Shown piece by piece: positions 32,637 through 45,014 of a stretch of DNA of 64,000 nt. Within the stretch, counting starts at the first letter, position 1. Every line of letters starts with the position of its first letter. The translations under genes were made by a program, and so were the position numbers. Source of the DNA: Gyrodactylus bullatarudis (taxonomy: Eukaryota; Platyhelminthes; Monogenea; Gyrodactylidea; Gyrodactylidae); NCBI GenBank assembly GCA_012064415.1, contig SSNU01000060.1, positions 348,719 to 412,718 on the forward strand, given 5' to 3'. The notes under the pieces were generated by a model that was not told where the DNA came from, did not search any database, and saw only the letters and a list, made by a program, of their open reading frames with translations.

Positions 32637-32990
32637 TTAAAATAAAGGTTTTCTGCATCTTAGGCATCTTGTAAATATAGAATGAATTAGATATAATCTG
32701 GTTGGATTTGAAACATTTGTAGTGAAAATAAATAGGCCTTCAAAGAATTTACAATAAACATTCTGGAGTTGATGGAGATTAGAATATAAAAGACTCTTAG
32801 TATAGTCAAGTATAGATCGAATATGTGACATAACAGATTTTATACTAGAGAGATTATTATTACATTCACATAATTTATATTTACTATCTATCATATTATA
32901 AGCTGAGAGTAGATAGTGATCTGAAAAAGAGGATCTTCTTAAATTGTAGAAATTTTCAACTAATTGAGATGAGTTAATAAAAGTTTTCAC
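32637..32990 (-). mobile_element. Third copy of the same non-LTR 3' end, inverted
   Basis: Open minus-strand frame of 117 codons: SKYKLCECNNNLSSIKSVMS, then [20 protein letters not shown], matching the plus-strand copies just upstream. No catalytic motif is present. Confidence 0.7.
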
Positions 32991-33057
32991 AATTATAGCA
33001 TATCATCGTAACCAAAGGGGATTTAACCCCGAGGTTGAGATGCGATCAAAAAATCTC

Positions 33058-33436
33058 CAATAATTAGCAACAGTGGAGAGAAAAGTGAAAAAAGGTAGTT
33101 GAAGAATAGTTTATTTATGAAGAATTTCTACTTTACCCAAACGTCTGTACTGTCATCCCCTGCATTTTTGTATAGAATTGAAAAGTTTGAAATTGAAGCT
33201 TCGTGCCCTTCCTGTCTTAGATCCCTAGTCACTGCTGTATGTTTCTTAAGATGATCGTTCCCTTTAGTTGATAACTTCCTAATTGTACGACCTATATATA
33301 AGAAATACTACACCCTTCTCCTCCTTTTCTTTTCCTGCAAACCAAAAGACAACATGGCCAGGTAGCAAGCGAACAACGTAGTAGTCAATCTATGCCGAAA
33401 AGCTCCTTGAAGAACTACTTGATTCAAAATTATATA
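33058..33436. mobile_element. Penelope-like chimera, two parts head to head
   Basis: 33058-33298 is a minus-strand GIY-YIG fragment (TIRKLSTKGNDHLKK and the [13 protein letters not shown] region of the 34738 family). At 33299 it joins, in plus orientation, the segment found in the palindrome at 20346-20530 (AAGAAATACTACACC onward). The joint suggests an inverted, rearranged insertion. Confidence 0.65.
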
Positions 33437-33860
33437 AACCTAATTGACATGAAGATGAGAATTTACTGTCTTTACAAAATAACTCGATATTTTTCTCCGT
33501 ATTCATTTTGAATTCTAAGATGGAGTGAACGAAATATTTCTAATAAACCAATTTTGCCAATCTTTGGATTTGGAAAATGCACCAAATTTCCACTTTTTCA
33601 ACTTTCGAATCAAATCTTTTATCGATTTTGATGATTCAAAGCATGGCCAAATTCGAATTCTTCGTCTAATGTTGATCACAAATATCATTACGTAAGTGCT
33701 TTGAATCATAAAAATCGATAAAAATTTTGGGTACAATAATTTGAAAAAAGTGGAAATTTGGTGCATTTTCGAAATTAGAAAAACGGCCTAATTTTGGTTG
33801 AATTTTTTAAAATATCCACAACTTATTAGCTCATTTTAGTATGTCAACTGTAGCCTTTCA
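33437..33860. repeat. Foldback element, second subfamily
   Basis: Inverted arms share AAAAGTGGAAATTTGGTGCA and its complement around a centre with CTTCGTCTAATGTTGATC. It matches the larger copy at 62680-63360 and begins with the CCTAATTGACATGAAG end related to the 15796 family. Confidence 0.7.
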
Positions 33861-34737
33861 AGTATAACTTCTGATGATAATCGAGTCTTGAAAAAAGATG
33901 AAATCTTGAAAGCGGTTTTTTTAAATTGAAAACCACCAGGTTGCCTTTTACACTTAATGAAGATATGCTTCATAATAACCTTGATAAAGCCTTATAAGTT
34001 ATACATGAACGTTCAATTTTAATAGGTGAAGGATTACGACCAGACGAAAAGTTTCTGTATTACTATCATCTATCTAAACTTGAATAATGGGCATTTGAGA
34101 ATTCAAAATGCAATTCTTCTCAGAGTATAATCAAAAGAGACGCTCAAACTATAAAGTGTAAAAAGAACGAAAAAGAACACAAGGCCAGATTAATCGAATA
34201 AGAAATCCTACTCAAAGAAAAATAAAACTATTTCAACATTCAGGAGCATAGTCCTCTACAAATAAAAAAAAAATGAGTGATAATTTATTTAAATCATGTT
34301 TTAATTGCATAATTCCTTTCATTGCTAAAAAGTTTTTAATCCCCTGAAATGGAGAAATCTTGCCTATTGAGATTTATTTTATCAATTTCTTGAATCAATT
34401 GAGTTAATTCTTTTCAAAGTTTCTGAGTAGAAAACACACTGGGAAGAAGAGGAGTCCTTCAGGTGAGATAAAAGTTTTTAAGATTTCCCAACATTGATAA
34501 AAAACATTTCAGTCTTCATCGCTCAAAGTTTACCTTGTTTCATTTAACCATTCATAAGTATTAGGGTAATACAACTCTCTGGGCATTATAATATAACCAA
34601 ATGCGCATTTCTCAAAGGATCATCAGTAGTCTCTCTTTGAAAATGATAAAAGTTAAATTTGAATGAAAAATAATAATTTACAAATTTTGAAAGAAATAGT
34701 AAATGTTAAAGAATATAAGAGTCATGAATGGAAATAG
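33861..34737. other. Intergenic, nothing recognised except a dispersed repeat
   Basis: Holds the inverted copy (34575-34630) of the repeat at 30655-30710. No coding frame of note. Confidence 0.4.
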
Positions 34738-35530
34738 GAATATAATGTAAGCTGAAAAAACACCAAAAACTCTTCAATAAATAGCCACAGTGAAGAGAAA
34801 AAGGTGAAAAAGCTCACATAGGCCACGGTAGTTTAAGATTAAACGAATAGTTCTTTTGAACACACAAATTTGGTTTATACCTGTTGATGAAGAATTTCTC
34901 CTTCACCCATACATCTGTGCTGTCATCCCCTGGGTTTTTGTATAAAATAGAAAAATTAGAAATTGAAGCAGCATGGTTTTCCTGTTTTAGATGTCTGGTC
35001 ACCGCGGTATCTTTATTGAGATGATCATGACATCTTGTTGACAATTTCCTAATAGTACGTCCTATGTACGAAGCCCCACAGTCACATTGAAACTTGTAAA
35101 TCAATAGAGTCTTTTCTTGAGGGTCAAGTAAATCCTTATGGATTAAACTGAATAATCTCTGGGTTTTAAATACAATTTTCAATTGTATATTGTCATAATG
35201 TTGATCGATGAGATTGATCAGTTTTCTCCTAACATCATTACTAAAACCATCCCCTTTGAAGTTCAGTTTCATGAAAATTTTTGTTTTCTCGCCTTCTTCT
35301 GTATTGACAACTTCATCTCTAATCAAAGGTTGATTGATAAATTTGTCCACAAATTTGGCTGGATAACCATTTTCCATCAAACATGACTTCGCCGTCTCTA
35401 TTTCCTTTGGTATTTCTTCAGGACTAGCAATCCTTCGAATTCTCTTCCCTAGACCAATTACTAAGCCAACCTTATGTGAAACTGGACTAAAACTGGCATA
35501 ATGAAAATAATAATTTCCAAGATCAGTTAA
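34738..35530 (-). mobile_element. Penelope-like element, best preserved copy
   Basis: The minus-strand frame is open from about 35525 to 34814. It begins in the end of the reverse transcriptase (HYASFSPVSHKVGLVIGLGK, then ENGYPAKFVDKF). It continues through the linker and into the GIY-YIG nuclease ([53 protein letters not shown]) to the stop after LPWPM. The nuclease Tyr, YIG and Arg motifs are intact. The reverse transcriptase core and 5' end are missing. It is the reference for the fragments at 5302, 33058, 41375 and 45015. Penelope-like elements copy by target-primed reverse transcription with this nuclease. Confidence 0.85.
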
Positions 35531-36365
35531 AAATGATCGTTTTTTTCAAAATTATGAATAAGAATAAGGGTTAATTCCAAAAACACCCCAAGAAATTGGA
35601 GTTGGTTGAAATTAACAACTCTTCTTATTTTAAGTATTTCGATCTTGAGAAAGATAAAATTAATCTTCTTTAGGGGTAGCGAATATTCGTAAGAACCTAA
35701 ATTCGCGTTTACCAGTTTTTTTCCATCAAAAGTATAAGAAGAAAGTTCCCTTTCAATCTTTGAATAGAAGTTTAGCCGTTCTGAGAATTTATCTGACAAT
35801 ATATTCATGTACGAAATTGTGATATTGAAATTATATTTTTCGAAATTTTTGGGGTCATTAGTGGAATAATAATTATTTTCCTAGTAATATAGATTCTATT
35901 TGAAAGTTTTACTAAAAACAAAACGATCATACTAAATACTCCGTCAGTTTAAATTCCATTTAAAATTCTTTCGCCATTAGTTGACTTTTTAATAAGCATC
36001 TTTATTGGCGGAGTCGCCTATCATTGGTAGAATACTCAGTATATACTCACTACAGGCAATAGCCAATAGGATGTATTGTACATACTCATTCATTTGAGTA
36101 TACCTTAATTCTTTCTCACTACTTAATAACAGTCACCCCACCCTGAGGGATGAATAAATTTGGTTTTTCTTCCTCTGTCCTTGAAAGGAATTTCTACACT
36201 CATTCATTAATAGTCAATATACCTATACCCCATTTATTGTTATTTTTGTTTGTTAAGAACGCTATCAATATATATTAATTTTAAAGAAATTTAATAATAA
36301 TAATATTGTAAGTATTAAAATTCAAACAACAGAATTCGACAAGCACTTGTAAAGGACAAAATTTG
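35531..36365 (+). promoter_or_regulatory. 5' flank and probable promoter of HMX
   Basis: Three CCAAT-type boxes cluster 300-360 bp before the HMX ATG: ATTGG at 36004-36008 and 36023-36027 (reverse) and CCAAT at 36063-36067. They are near a GGCGGAGTCGCC palindrome, unusual in this AT-rich DNA. The minus-strand frame at 35527-35808 has no recognisable motif. Confidence 0.35.
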
Positions 36366-39300
36366 ATGAAAGGCTTCTCTATAACCTCAATCCTAAATGA
36401 GTCCATTGACCAGAAGAGTAAGTTGACATCTTATTCATTTTGTAGAGGAAAAATCATTTGAGAAGCTACAATGCACCAAGAGAAGCCCTGACGTCAAGGA
36501 TGTAAGGAATGGACATGAGGTTACTGAAATATCTTGGCAGAAAGCTTTCTTCCAAAAGACCATGTTTAACCTGCAGCAGAATGGATTATCCCTTGATAAC
36601 TATTCGAAAGATGATATGGAACAGAGGAAAATGTTCCTTGACAAAATACTCGACAAGTGTAAGTTGAGATATATGTATAAGATTTTTATTTGAAAAAGTT
36701 AGTAAAATGCTTATGATTATTTGGTACATAAATTGAAATAATAGGAATTATCTGGGAGATCTTTAGGTTTTTAAAAACATCAAAATTAAGTTGAAATCTG
36801 TGTCTTAAGGGATGAAGCGTTGTAAGAAGGATCGTGAAACTTCTAGATGAGCGAAGGTGGTAATTTCGATTGACAGTAGGTGGGATCTTTCTAGAGTACA
36901 GCAGAAAATGCGATTCTTCTCAGCCAGATGGGGTAAAGATCAGCCTTGGCTAAAAGTTGCTTATATGAGTAAGAGCCAAAGCATGAACGGAGGAATTGAA
37001 ATTGGAGGTTCTCAATTTTCTTAATTGTTCCGGCAGGGAGGTTGGAGAGGAGGGAGGCTACACTCTCAGTCCAGATGGGGTAGTATGCACTGCTTAAAAA
37101 GGAGTAACCGCAGACTGGAGGAGTGCAAAATTTTTCTAAGAAAATATGATTCTTAACGTTTTGAGAATAGAAGTGGCATGAATCGAGGTGTCAAGTTTAT
37201 TGGAGTAGTTTAGTCCCAAGTCCTGAATTTGAGATACAATCAAGGGAATGAGGTCCGGCGTTAATGTAATAGTGGGAGATAGGCAGAGAATTTTCGTTTT
37301 AACACGATTCAATGAATAACGAATTTCTCATTAGAAGATTTCTTAGAGCACCTCTTTTCTTCTTAATCATTTCTTTTCAAGGGTCATTGTCAAGATTCAA
37401 AATTATTTTTGTTTAAGAATACGCTGATAACAAAAATATTCTATTTATTATTTGACCTTCTTCTAGTTTTGGGGATACTTGCTGGCCACAAATTTGGCTA
37501 CCTATTTTATCTTGAGAGATCTTAAGGTGTCTATTTGAATGTTTAATTCTTCACCTCTGCTAATGGGTTTTGAATAAAAACGTATTATATTTTCTTGAAA
37601 ATATTTCAACTTTCTCAAAAACAAATAATCTTCAAATTATCATAGCTCTTCAATATGGATTAGAGAAGTTGTCTGGCTCAGTGCCCATCCGTAGAATAAG
37701 TTAATTTTCAAAGATTGAATCTTTTGTCAGCGTCTTCTTATTACCAAAGACCGTGTGAATCATTCAATTTTGATGATTTTTTGTTAGAAGAAACACTGCT
37801 CTAATGTTCTTCAATCTCAAAAGAAATTGGAGTTTTGTAATGAACAATCCCTTTTTTACGGTATAAAAAGAAATCGCCTCCGGGTTTGAATTTGTAAATG
37901 TCTTGAAATTTAAGAGCATAAAAGGAATTTTTTTTTCAAAACTCTTTTCTCCTACCACAATGAAAGAAATGGTAGTTTTTAATTGTTTTTTTTTTAATTT
38001 AAAGAATCCATTCATAGAAAAATCTTTTGTGTGTTTAATTTATGGTTAATCTTGAATGTTTTTAGATTCTTCGATGAAAATGCCAAGTGAACATTCTGAT
38101 AACATCTCGGAGATTGTCGAGACCTATGATTTAGACGAGAGTGACCAAGAGGAAACATTTGACCAGGATGCTGGGGAGAATAGCTTCTCAAAGTCAAAGA
38201 TTACCGCATCAGCAAGTAAATGAATTTTTAGCTAATATTATTCAGATTATTTTTTTTTGGTATTTTAACTTGGTTCATTAGTCCTACTCACTTTATTTAT
38301 ATCATTTATATTAGAGTAGGCCAATTTTTCACAACTTTTCCCAGCCTTAATCTCATTTTGAAGATTAACGAAAACTAAGCATTTTTTCTGATATGCGAAA
38401 TCTCGATTGAAAATGACAATTTTTGAACACGCGCCAAGGTAGTTGAGAATTATAAGAATAGTTTTTCTGGATTATATGGATTTATGAAGAATACATTGCA
38501 TTCTTAATATCTGATTTAGCATATTTGATTTCTAATTTTTTTAATCGTGATCCTGAAAATCAACTGTTGATCACTCTGGCTTATCAAAGGAACATTTGCC
38601 CCCTCTTGTTTTCCAGTAATTTTTCTCAATGACAAAGAGACTAAGGGCTTTTTAACATCGATGAAATGAGAACGAATCCCTTGCTGTGAGTTTTCATGTC
38701 ATCGATAATAAAAAGACCAACACACGATTCAAAGTAAACTTGGAGAGAAATAAGAGGGGGAAATCGGTTTTCAAACTTAGAGTTCCATTCTCTTATAAAA
38801 TGAGAGTTTGATTTAAAAATTTGCCTCTCTTTAAACCAAGCAAAACATTATCGTGAGTTTTGCAGAGATGAAATAAATTTTGGACAATACTAAAATTCAG
38901 CTTCTTTTTTACTTTTTATTGAGAAATCAAATTTTTTTCTTGCAACATGGCCTTTTATTCTCAAGATGTCCTGTCATTATGAATTAAGACTGATGAAAAA
39001 TCACTGATTTCTCCTTTTAATGAGGGAAAAATACAATGAAGAACAAAGAGGAATGTAGAAATAACTTAAAAAGGGGACACGAAGGTACTTGAACTTTTTC
39101 TTGGGCCTTTTGAAGGTTCGCCCCATTTTACTCTATTCATGTTTCTTATCTGATATTGGGAATCATCAGAGTGTAATCTTATATAGTATTTACAAAGTTT
39201 TCTTGGCTTTCTTCCCAGCTACATTTTGTATTGTTAGTATTTCCTTAATATTCAGACATATCACCTTATTATATGGTGAGAGGAGTTTATGTTTGAGTGC

Positions 39301-41116
39301 TTTAAATCAGATTATCGTGAATAACATGAAAATCAAGTTGTTTATTCATCATACAACAGTATAAAGGTTGGAGATTATTTGACTGATTGAAATTCTGAAG
39401 AAAAAAAATTAAAATCTGACCTTTGTTGAATTGTAAACTTGGTAGGTTGAAAAATTTTGCTGATTTCAAAGTGAGAAGGTGATCGAAAGTTGATTTTTAG
39501 GTTCATAACAAGACAAGGAAACAATCCCATGGAAAAAAATACTGTGATCTAATGAAAGTAGGATGAATTTTTTTGAATAAATTTTCCGAATTGCTGTTGT
39601 TTTTTAATTGAGAATTATGAATTTCCTTTCAGCTCGGCATGTGTCTTTGCTACTTGTATTATTACTACAGTAACGAATATTCTTCACTATTTCGTGCACC
39701 CTGTATATCATGTTAAAAAAGGAGTTATACAATTCAAATCAGAATTCAGAAACTAACTTGAGGGTAGATTATTAATTAAGAAATTTGTTTGTTTTCCTAT
39801 TTACATTTCCGGATCTGAATGTGGGGGATTGCCAAGAAAGTTTGATGTTGTTATCTTCGTCTTGCAACATGATAGAATTGTTTTAATTTATTTCTCAATG
39901 AAAAAAATGTTCCTTTCCTGATTGACTCGTGTTTTTACGAATCTCGTACGGTTGATCTTATCCAAGTGAAAAATTTATCTTCTCTCTTTACATGTATAAA
40001 TAAAGTGTCAGTTAATTGAGAAAAATTGGCCAAGCAATAGATATAGAAACCAATTATCAAATTTTAAAGAACCTTCAATGTGAACTGATCTTAGATCATC
40101 TTAGTTCATTAATTTTCAAGCCGTAAAATATTAGTCAAAAAGTGGGAAGTTTAAAAAATTGAAAAAAATCACGCCAACTGGAAATTTTAAATGTCTCCAG
40201 ATCGAAAAACTGGCCAAAAATTTGACCAAAGTTTTTCAATCTAATGACTTGAAGTCGATAAAAAATGAATAAATTTCTTTTTTTAATAATAGGTGATTTT
40301 GAAAAATTCTCATTCAATGACATTCACGGCTTCAAGCGAAAGAAAAAGACACGGACAGTTTTTTCCCGAAGTCAAGTCTACCAACTGGAGAGTACCTTCG
40401 ATATGAAACGATATCTCTCAAGTTCTGAAAGAGTAGCCCTGGCTCATGCCCTCCACCTCACAGAGACTCAAGTGAAGATTTGGTTCCAGAATCGTCGTAA
40501 TAAATGGAAGCGTCAGCTCATTATCGACTCATCGACAGATTCAACTAGGAATCTATCCCCTGAGCACACCAGTCCTAGCAATGGGAATAAACTAAGTTTA
40601 CAATGTGATCAGAACGCAGCCATGAAATCATTAATGAATCCGCTCTTAGATTTTCCTACAACAAAATGGCCAAACGGCCAACGGCCATTGTCATTCAATG
40701 GTAATTCACAAAGCTTCGACATTCCCATGATGGATTCTGGGGCATTTGAAGAGTTGAGACTGAAAAATCCATCTTGGTTCGCTGTACTCAATGCAGCCGC
40801 TATGGCTTCCTTCCAGTGTAAACTGAATCAGAATGTAATTTCTTCAAACTTGGCCAACAATCAAGACGGTACCAGCATCACAATTAATAATTCTAACCTA
40901 AACAGCAGTAAGAGAGACTCTAAAGCCTTCAAGAGTCACCAAGACTCACTCGAGTCAAACTCAAACAAGGAAGACAGTGATAACCTGGAAGGGAGCTTGT
41001 CCGAATCGAATTCTGCCTCGAATGCAGCCAGTTCTAATGGTAATAGCAATTCAGAAAGTGCCCAGCAGCCTCAAACACAACGTCAACAATTACAAGCTTT
41101 GTCTTCGTTTGTTTAA
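36366..41116 (+). CDS. Hmx: HMX-family homeobox transcription factor
   Basis: Four exons: 36366-36417, 36446-36658, 38066-38215, 40293-41116; phases close to give 412 residues. The N-terminus [14 protein letters not shown] is an eh1-like (Groucho-binding) motif followed by the HMX-type FSI..ILN start. An acidic stretch (about 100-125) precedes the homeodomain (about 154-213), [20 protein letters not shown] to [15 protein letters not shown]. Its core [20 protein letters not shown] is diagnostic of HMX/Nkx5. The C-terminal 200 residues are low-complexity, rich in Asn, Ser and Gln. Family role: nuclear DNA-binding factor in neuronal and sensory development. The first intron is only 28 nt. Intron 2 holds a retroelement copy. 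The intron 3 frame at 39089-39364 has no support as an exon. Confidence 0.94.
36672..37309 (-). mobile_element. Non-LTR retroelement copy in HMX intron 2
   Basis: The minus strand encodes [37 protein letters not shown] and [13 protein letters not shown] before stops. 37023-37309 is 287 bp long and near-identical (one mismatch seen) to 30345-30631. The same element type as 29590-30631, without its insertion. Confidence 0.75.
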
Positions 41117-41374
41117 AAACTCTACAGAAAACAACAAATAACCATTAAAAACCTGTTTTATAATTACTATTTCGTCTTGTAGTAAAATTGATAAAATATC
41201 ATTAAAGAAACTCAATTGCAAATTTTTTTTCCATCGCTAGCACAGTAAATTAGGATATAAAGAATACTCAAGCCATCATCAGTGACAATACTTTAATACT
41301 AATGATACAAGTTATAATGAAAGAAATATTTAAAAGTCAAAGAAATTAATGAAAAAAACCATCAAAACTCTCCA

Positions 41375-41580
41375 ATAAATAGCAAAAATGAAGCTTAAAT
41401 AAGTCACTATCAAGGCTATTTGATTAGATTAGGTTTTTATAATGAGAAATTTTGAAACCAAAGCAGTATGTTTCGCTTGTCTAAGATGCTTAGTAACAGC
41501 AGTATCCTTCTTAAGATGATCTTCCGCGCTTGTGGATAATTTACTTATAGTTCTACCTATGTATAAGGCAGTCATTTTAC
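41375..41580 (-). mobile_element. Penelope-like GIY-YIG fragment
   Basis: The minus strand matches the 34738 family (AYIGRTISKLSTSAEDHLKK-like sequence, then TAVTKHLRQ). Strongly decayed, 260 bp downstream of the HMX stop codon. Confidence 0.6.
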
Positions 41581-41879
41581 GGAATTAGTGGACAATTTCT
41601 CGATATTAGAGGAAACATTGCCAAAAATAGTTCCCTAAAATAAGAATAATAAGAGGTGTAATTATGAAATGGGTTTCTCAAAATTGGTGTTCATTTTCTC
41701 GAATTAAGTGGATTGCTCAAAAAAATTACTATAGAGAGTTTTACAAGTTTTAAGTGAATGATATAATTGCAGGTTAGAATCTATTCGAATATATATGTAG
41801 TGGAGAGTTGATCGAAACGGAAAGACATTATTTCGTCTTTAGTCGACAGTTTTTCAATAGGGTTAATTGCAAAAGGTGT

Positions 41880-42860
41880 GGTGGGGGCAGGGAATATTTA
41901 CATACACTTCTCCACCAGTTTTGGTGCTTGAGAAAGCACACACCCTATTTTTGACTCTTGGAACAGTTTTTTCTTATCAAGCTCTGTGGTAGTGAAATGA
42001 ATTCGAAAGAATTTTCAGCCAAGGAATCCTTATTGAGTTTTAATTAGGTCGTTTATATATGTTAAAGCTGTAATCACTCAGATGTAACAAATTTTTCAAC
42101 CTATTTTAAAAACCTACTCAAATGATAATTCTATGAATTCTAAACATTATTTTATATAAGATCAAGTATCAAAATGCTTGTCTGTGATAATATTCAAGTT
42201 TAAAGAAAAGACTTTTTTAAAAATGCCGCTAGATTTTCGATGAATTTTTACTACGTTTTCACTAAAATTTCGAATATCTTTTTCTTGCTGATAAGGCTTT
42301 AAAGGCTTTTTTCAATGAAAATAGTGATATAATCAAGTTAGGATCATTTCTGTTAAATTTTGTTATTCCACTATCCCTACAAGAGAATTTAGGGAAAATG
42401 GGCAATTCACAACTATGCATGGGATTGCAAACTAATTTTCAGTTATTTTAGATCTCACACATCATTGTTATCAAAGTTATATGTGGAAATTTCACGGAAT
42501 ACATTGATTTAAAAGAAGATCAAAATTCGTTGCATCTCTAGTTTACATAGTCTGTTCAGCTTGAGTGTAATTATCAAAAATGTCCTTTTGAAGATGGCGA
42601 ATTAATTTTATTATTTTTAATTCTATTCATACTAAACGAACGATTTCAATAGGGTTTAGTGGTACAGATCGAATCATGAGGAATTTCTCAACAAAATGAG
42701 ATCAAAACTGGAAAAAATGAAAAAATTCTCAAAAAGATTATTTTTCAAAATAATTGGCCTACTTCAAAGTATGACTACAATAAGAAAAAACTGTTTCAAC
42801 AGTCAAAAACAGGCTGTGTGCTTTCTCATGTTGATGAACCAACTCAAAAGTAAGAAGATT
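41880..42860. mobile_element. Diverged relative of the mariner-type MITE
   Basis: The left side has CCAGTTTTGGTGCTTGAGAA and the right side the inverse of a related stretch (GTGTGCTTTCTCATGTTG). The internal TCAATAGGGTTTAGTGGTAC block is shared with 14850 and 52750. It is longer than the other copies, with an unrelated centre. Confidence 0.5.
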
Positions 42861-43689
42861 AATTTTGTTACATCTGGGTTCTGAGATGTAAAAAAAATTT
42901 GATAAACTTATCCTGACAGAGACTTGTGGTAGCAGAGATTGATTCTTGAAATTATTAATCTCCTGCCTCCTCTTCAGTCCTATTTTCAATAAAATATTAT
43001 TTTGAAGAAAACTTAACATACTTTTTAATTTAATTAATTAACTAAAAGTAAATTCAACGTTTCGGCACTGAAATCGTCAAGTACCTTCTTCAATGCAAAT
43101 AAAGGATCAAAAAGGTTCAGATTTCTAAATGGTAAAAATTTTGATGTTGTTGATCTTATCACTAAAATGTTCAATCATTTAATAGATGCAATTATTTTAA
43201 TAGCATTAGCCTTGAAAGAGGAAAATTGATTTCGTTTCATCTTTTTTGGGTATATGAAATATGAAATTTGTTTCAATACAGCCAGATTGAAACGAATTTG
43301 GATCTAGCAGAAACTGCATTCGATTGAGCAAGCCAAAATTACTCAAAATTCCTCAGGTTGGCACTCAGGTTGAAAAGGGGAAATTCAAAGAATAGCCTAG
43401 TTTACTTCAGTTTACTAGAGTATAAAATTAATTTTCGACCGACTTGAAAATTTCATAAAATGATAGAGAATATCAATTTGATCTCAAATCCAAAAGAAAG
43501 AATTTTCGACATGGGTCTCTTCTCTACAACATAGAGATTCGAGTAGAAAAGTTCCAAGTTTGATAAACACACCATTTGATTCAGGATTCTCTACGAATTA
43601 AATATTATTTGAGTTCAAAGTTTCGATTTCTGGAAAGAAAACCAAAAAACTTAATAGATGTATTAAACTCAGAATGATAATAATATTTT

Positions 43690-44125
43690 CTCAAAATAAC
43701 TCAAATCGCCCATCAATATGATGAATTTAATCTTCGAGTATTTTAATATTATCCCACCAAATATCCATGCTTCTGGAATAAGATGAACAAAATTGTGAAA
43801 ATTTTCGAATTTAAAAACGTTTTTTGACCAATCAAAATTGTAGTATTTATGAAAAATAAGAGAAATACAATTTTTTAACTATTGAAAAAACAACTAAAAT
43901 AGGATTTAAGTCATTTTTGTAACTTTTTAGGAATAAATACTGTGAATTAAGGTTAAAATTATGAAAATAAAACATTAAAAAACGTTTTTAATTTGAGAAT
44001 TTTCATAATTTTTATTCCAGAAGCATGGCGAGGTATTTTAAAGCGAAATTTGGTGGGATTATATTTAAAAACTTGAAGATCAAAGTTATCATACCGATGG
44101 GCGATTCTAGTAATTTTAGAAATAT
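43690..44125. repeat. Foldback element, third family
   Basis: Ends AAATCGCCCATC and GATGGGCGATTCTAG are inverted, and the arms continue inward (ATAATCCCACCAAAT type and GGAATAAGATG / CTTTTTATTCCAGAAGC). A fragment of the same end occurs at 58140-58185. Confidence 0.65.
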
Positions 44126-45014
44126 CAATTTCTCAAAAGGGGGCCCCTGGTACATTTTTGGCAGTGGGTAGGTGAAAAAAGTAGCTGGATATTATTTCTA
44201 GGTCATTATTATCATTCCAATATTTCAAGGAGCTAAGAATGCCTTTGAAATACATCTTTGCATGGGAAAATTAACTTTTGCCTCATACAACTCTTGTCGT
44301 AAATTATAAATATCCAGGAACAATGGGATTAAGATACGCTTGGAACTTGGCTTACTCTCTTTTTCTCGTTAGCATATTCATCTTATTGTTTGAATATTTA
44401 TTTTTAGAGAAATCTAGGCAAACTCGTCCATTCAACTGGGGAGTTGTTAGCTTCTTGTTGGCATTTTTTGATTTCGATTTTATCAAAGTTTCAACTAGTG
44501 GACTTTAGCTCTACATATTTTTCCCGTACACATGCACTTCTTCTAATAGATACTGATGAATAAAATATTATGGCCCTAAACCTTGAAAGATATCGCCTAG
44601 CCATTTTCAAAAAAACATGTTAAATGAATGTGATAGAAGAATTCATTTCACTGTCGTGTAGAAATCGACGTTCGATTTCCTGAACCTTTTACTGCTTTAA
44701 AATTAGTCCAAATTTCAAAAAGAAATATCCTGCTTTCCCTGTCTAACATTGATTCTATAAGACTTATTTCAAATCAATAAAAAAGCTCCGAAAGAATGGA
44801 AATTTAGGGCCAACTCGAAATTTTCAAAAATCTTTTCTTCAACCGTTAGAAGTAAGTTTTGGGAAATTCCTGATTCTGTGAGATTTTCAATAAATTAAAT
44901 TTCAAATGATATTTTTCATATTGCTATTGCTTTAAAAATGGTAAAAGTTAATAATTTACAGATGATGAAAGAAATAAGATAAGAAATACAGTAAAAGATG
45001 AATAAAATTAGAAT
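44126..45014. other. Intergenic with a decayed foldback remnant
   Basis: 44730-44900 resembles a half copy of the 15796 family. The plus-strand frame 44278-44508 is hydrophobic but has no recognised motif. Confidence 0.35.

Noticed and set aside
39089..39364. Hydrophobic frame in HMX intron 3
   Set aside because: No family resemblance, and HMX exons join correctly without it.
44278..44508. Hydrophobic 76-codon frame downstream of HMX
   Set aside because: No recognised motif, surrounded by decayed repeats.
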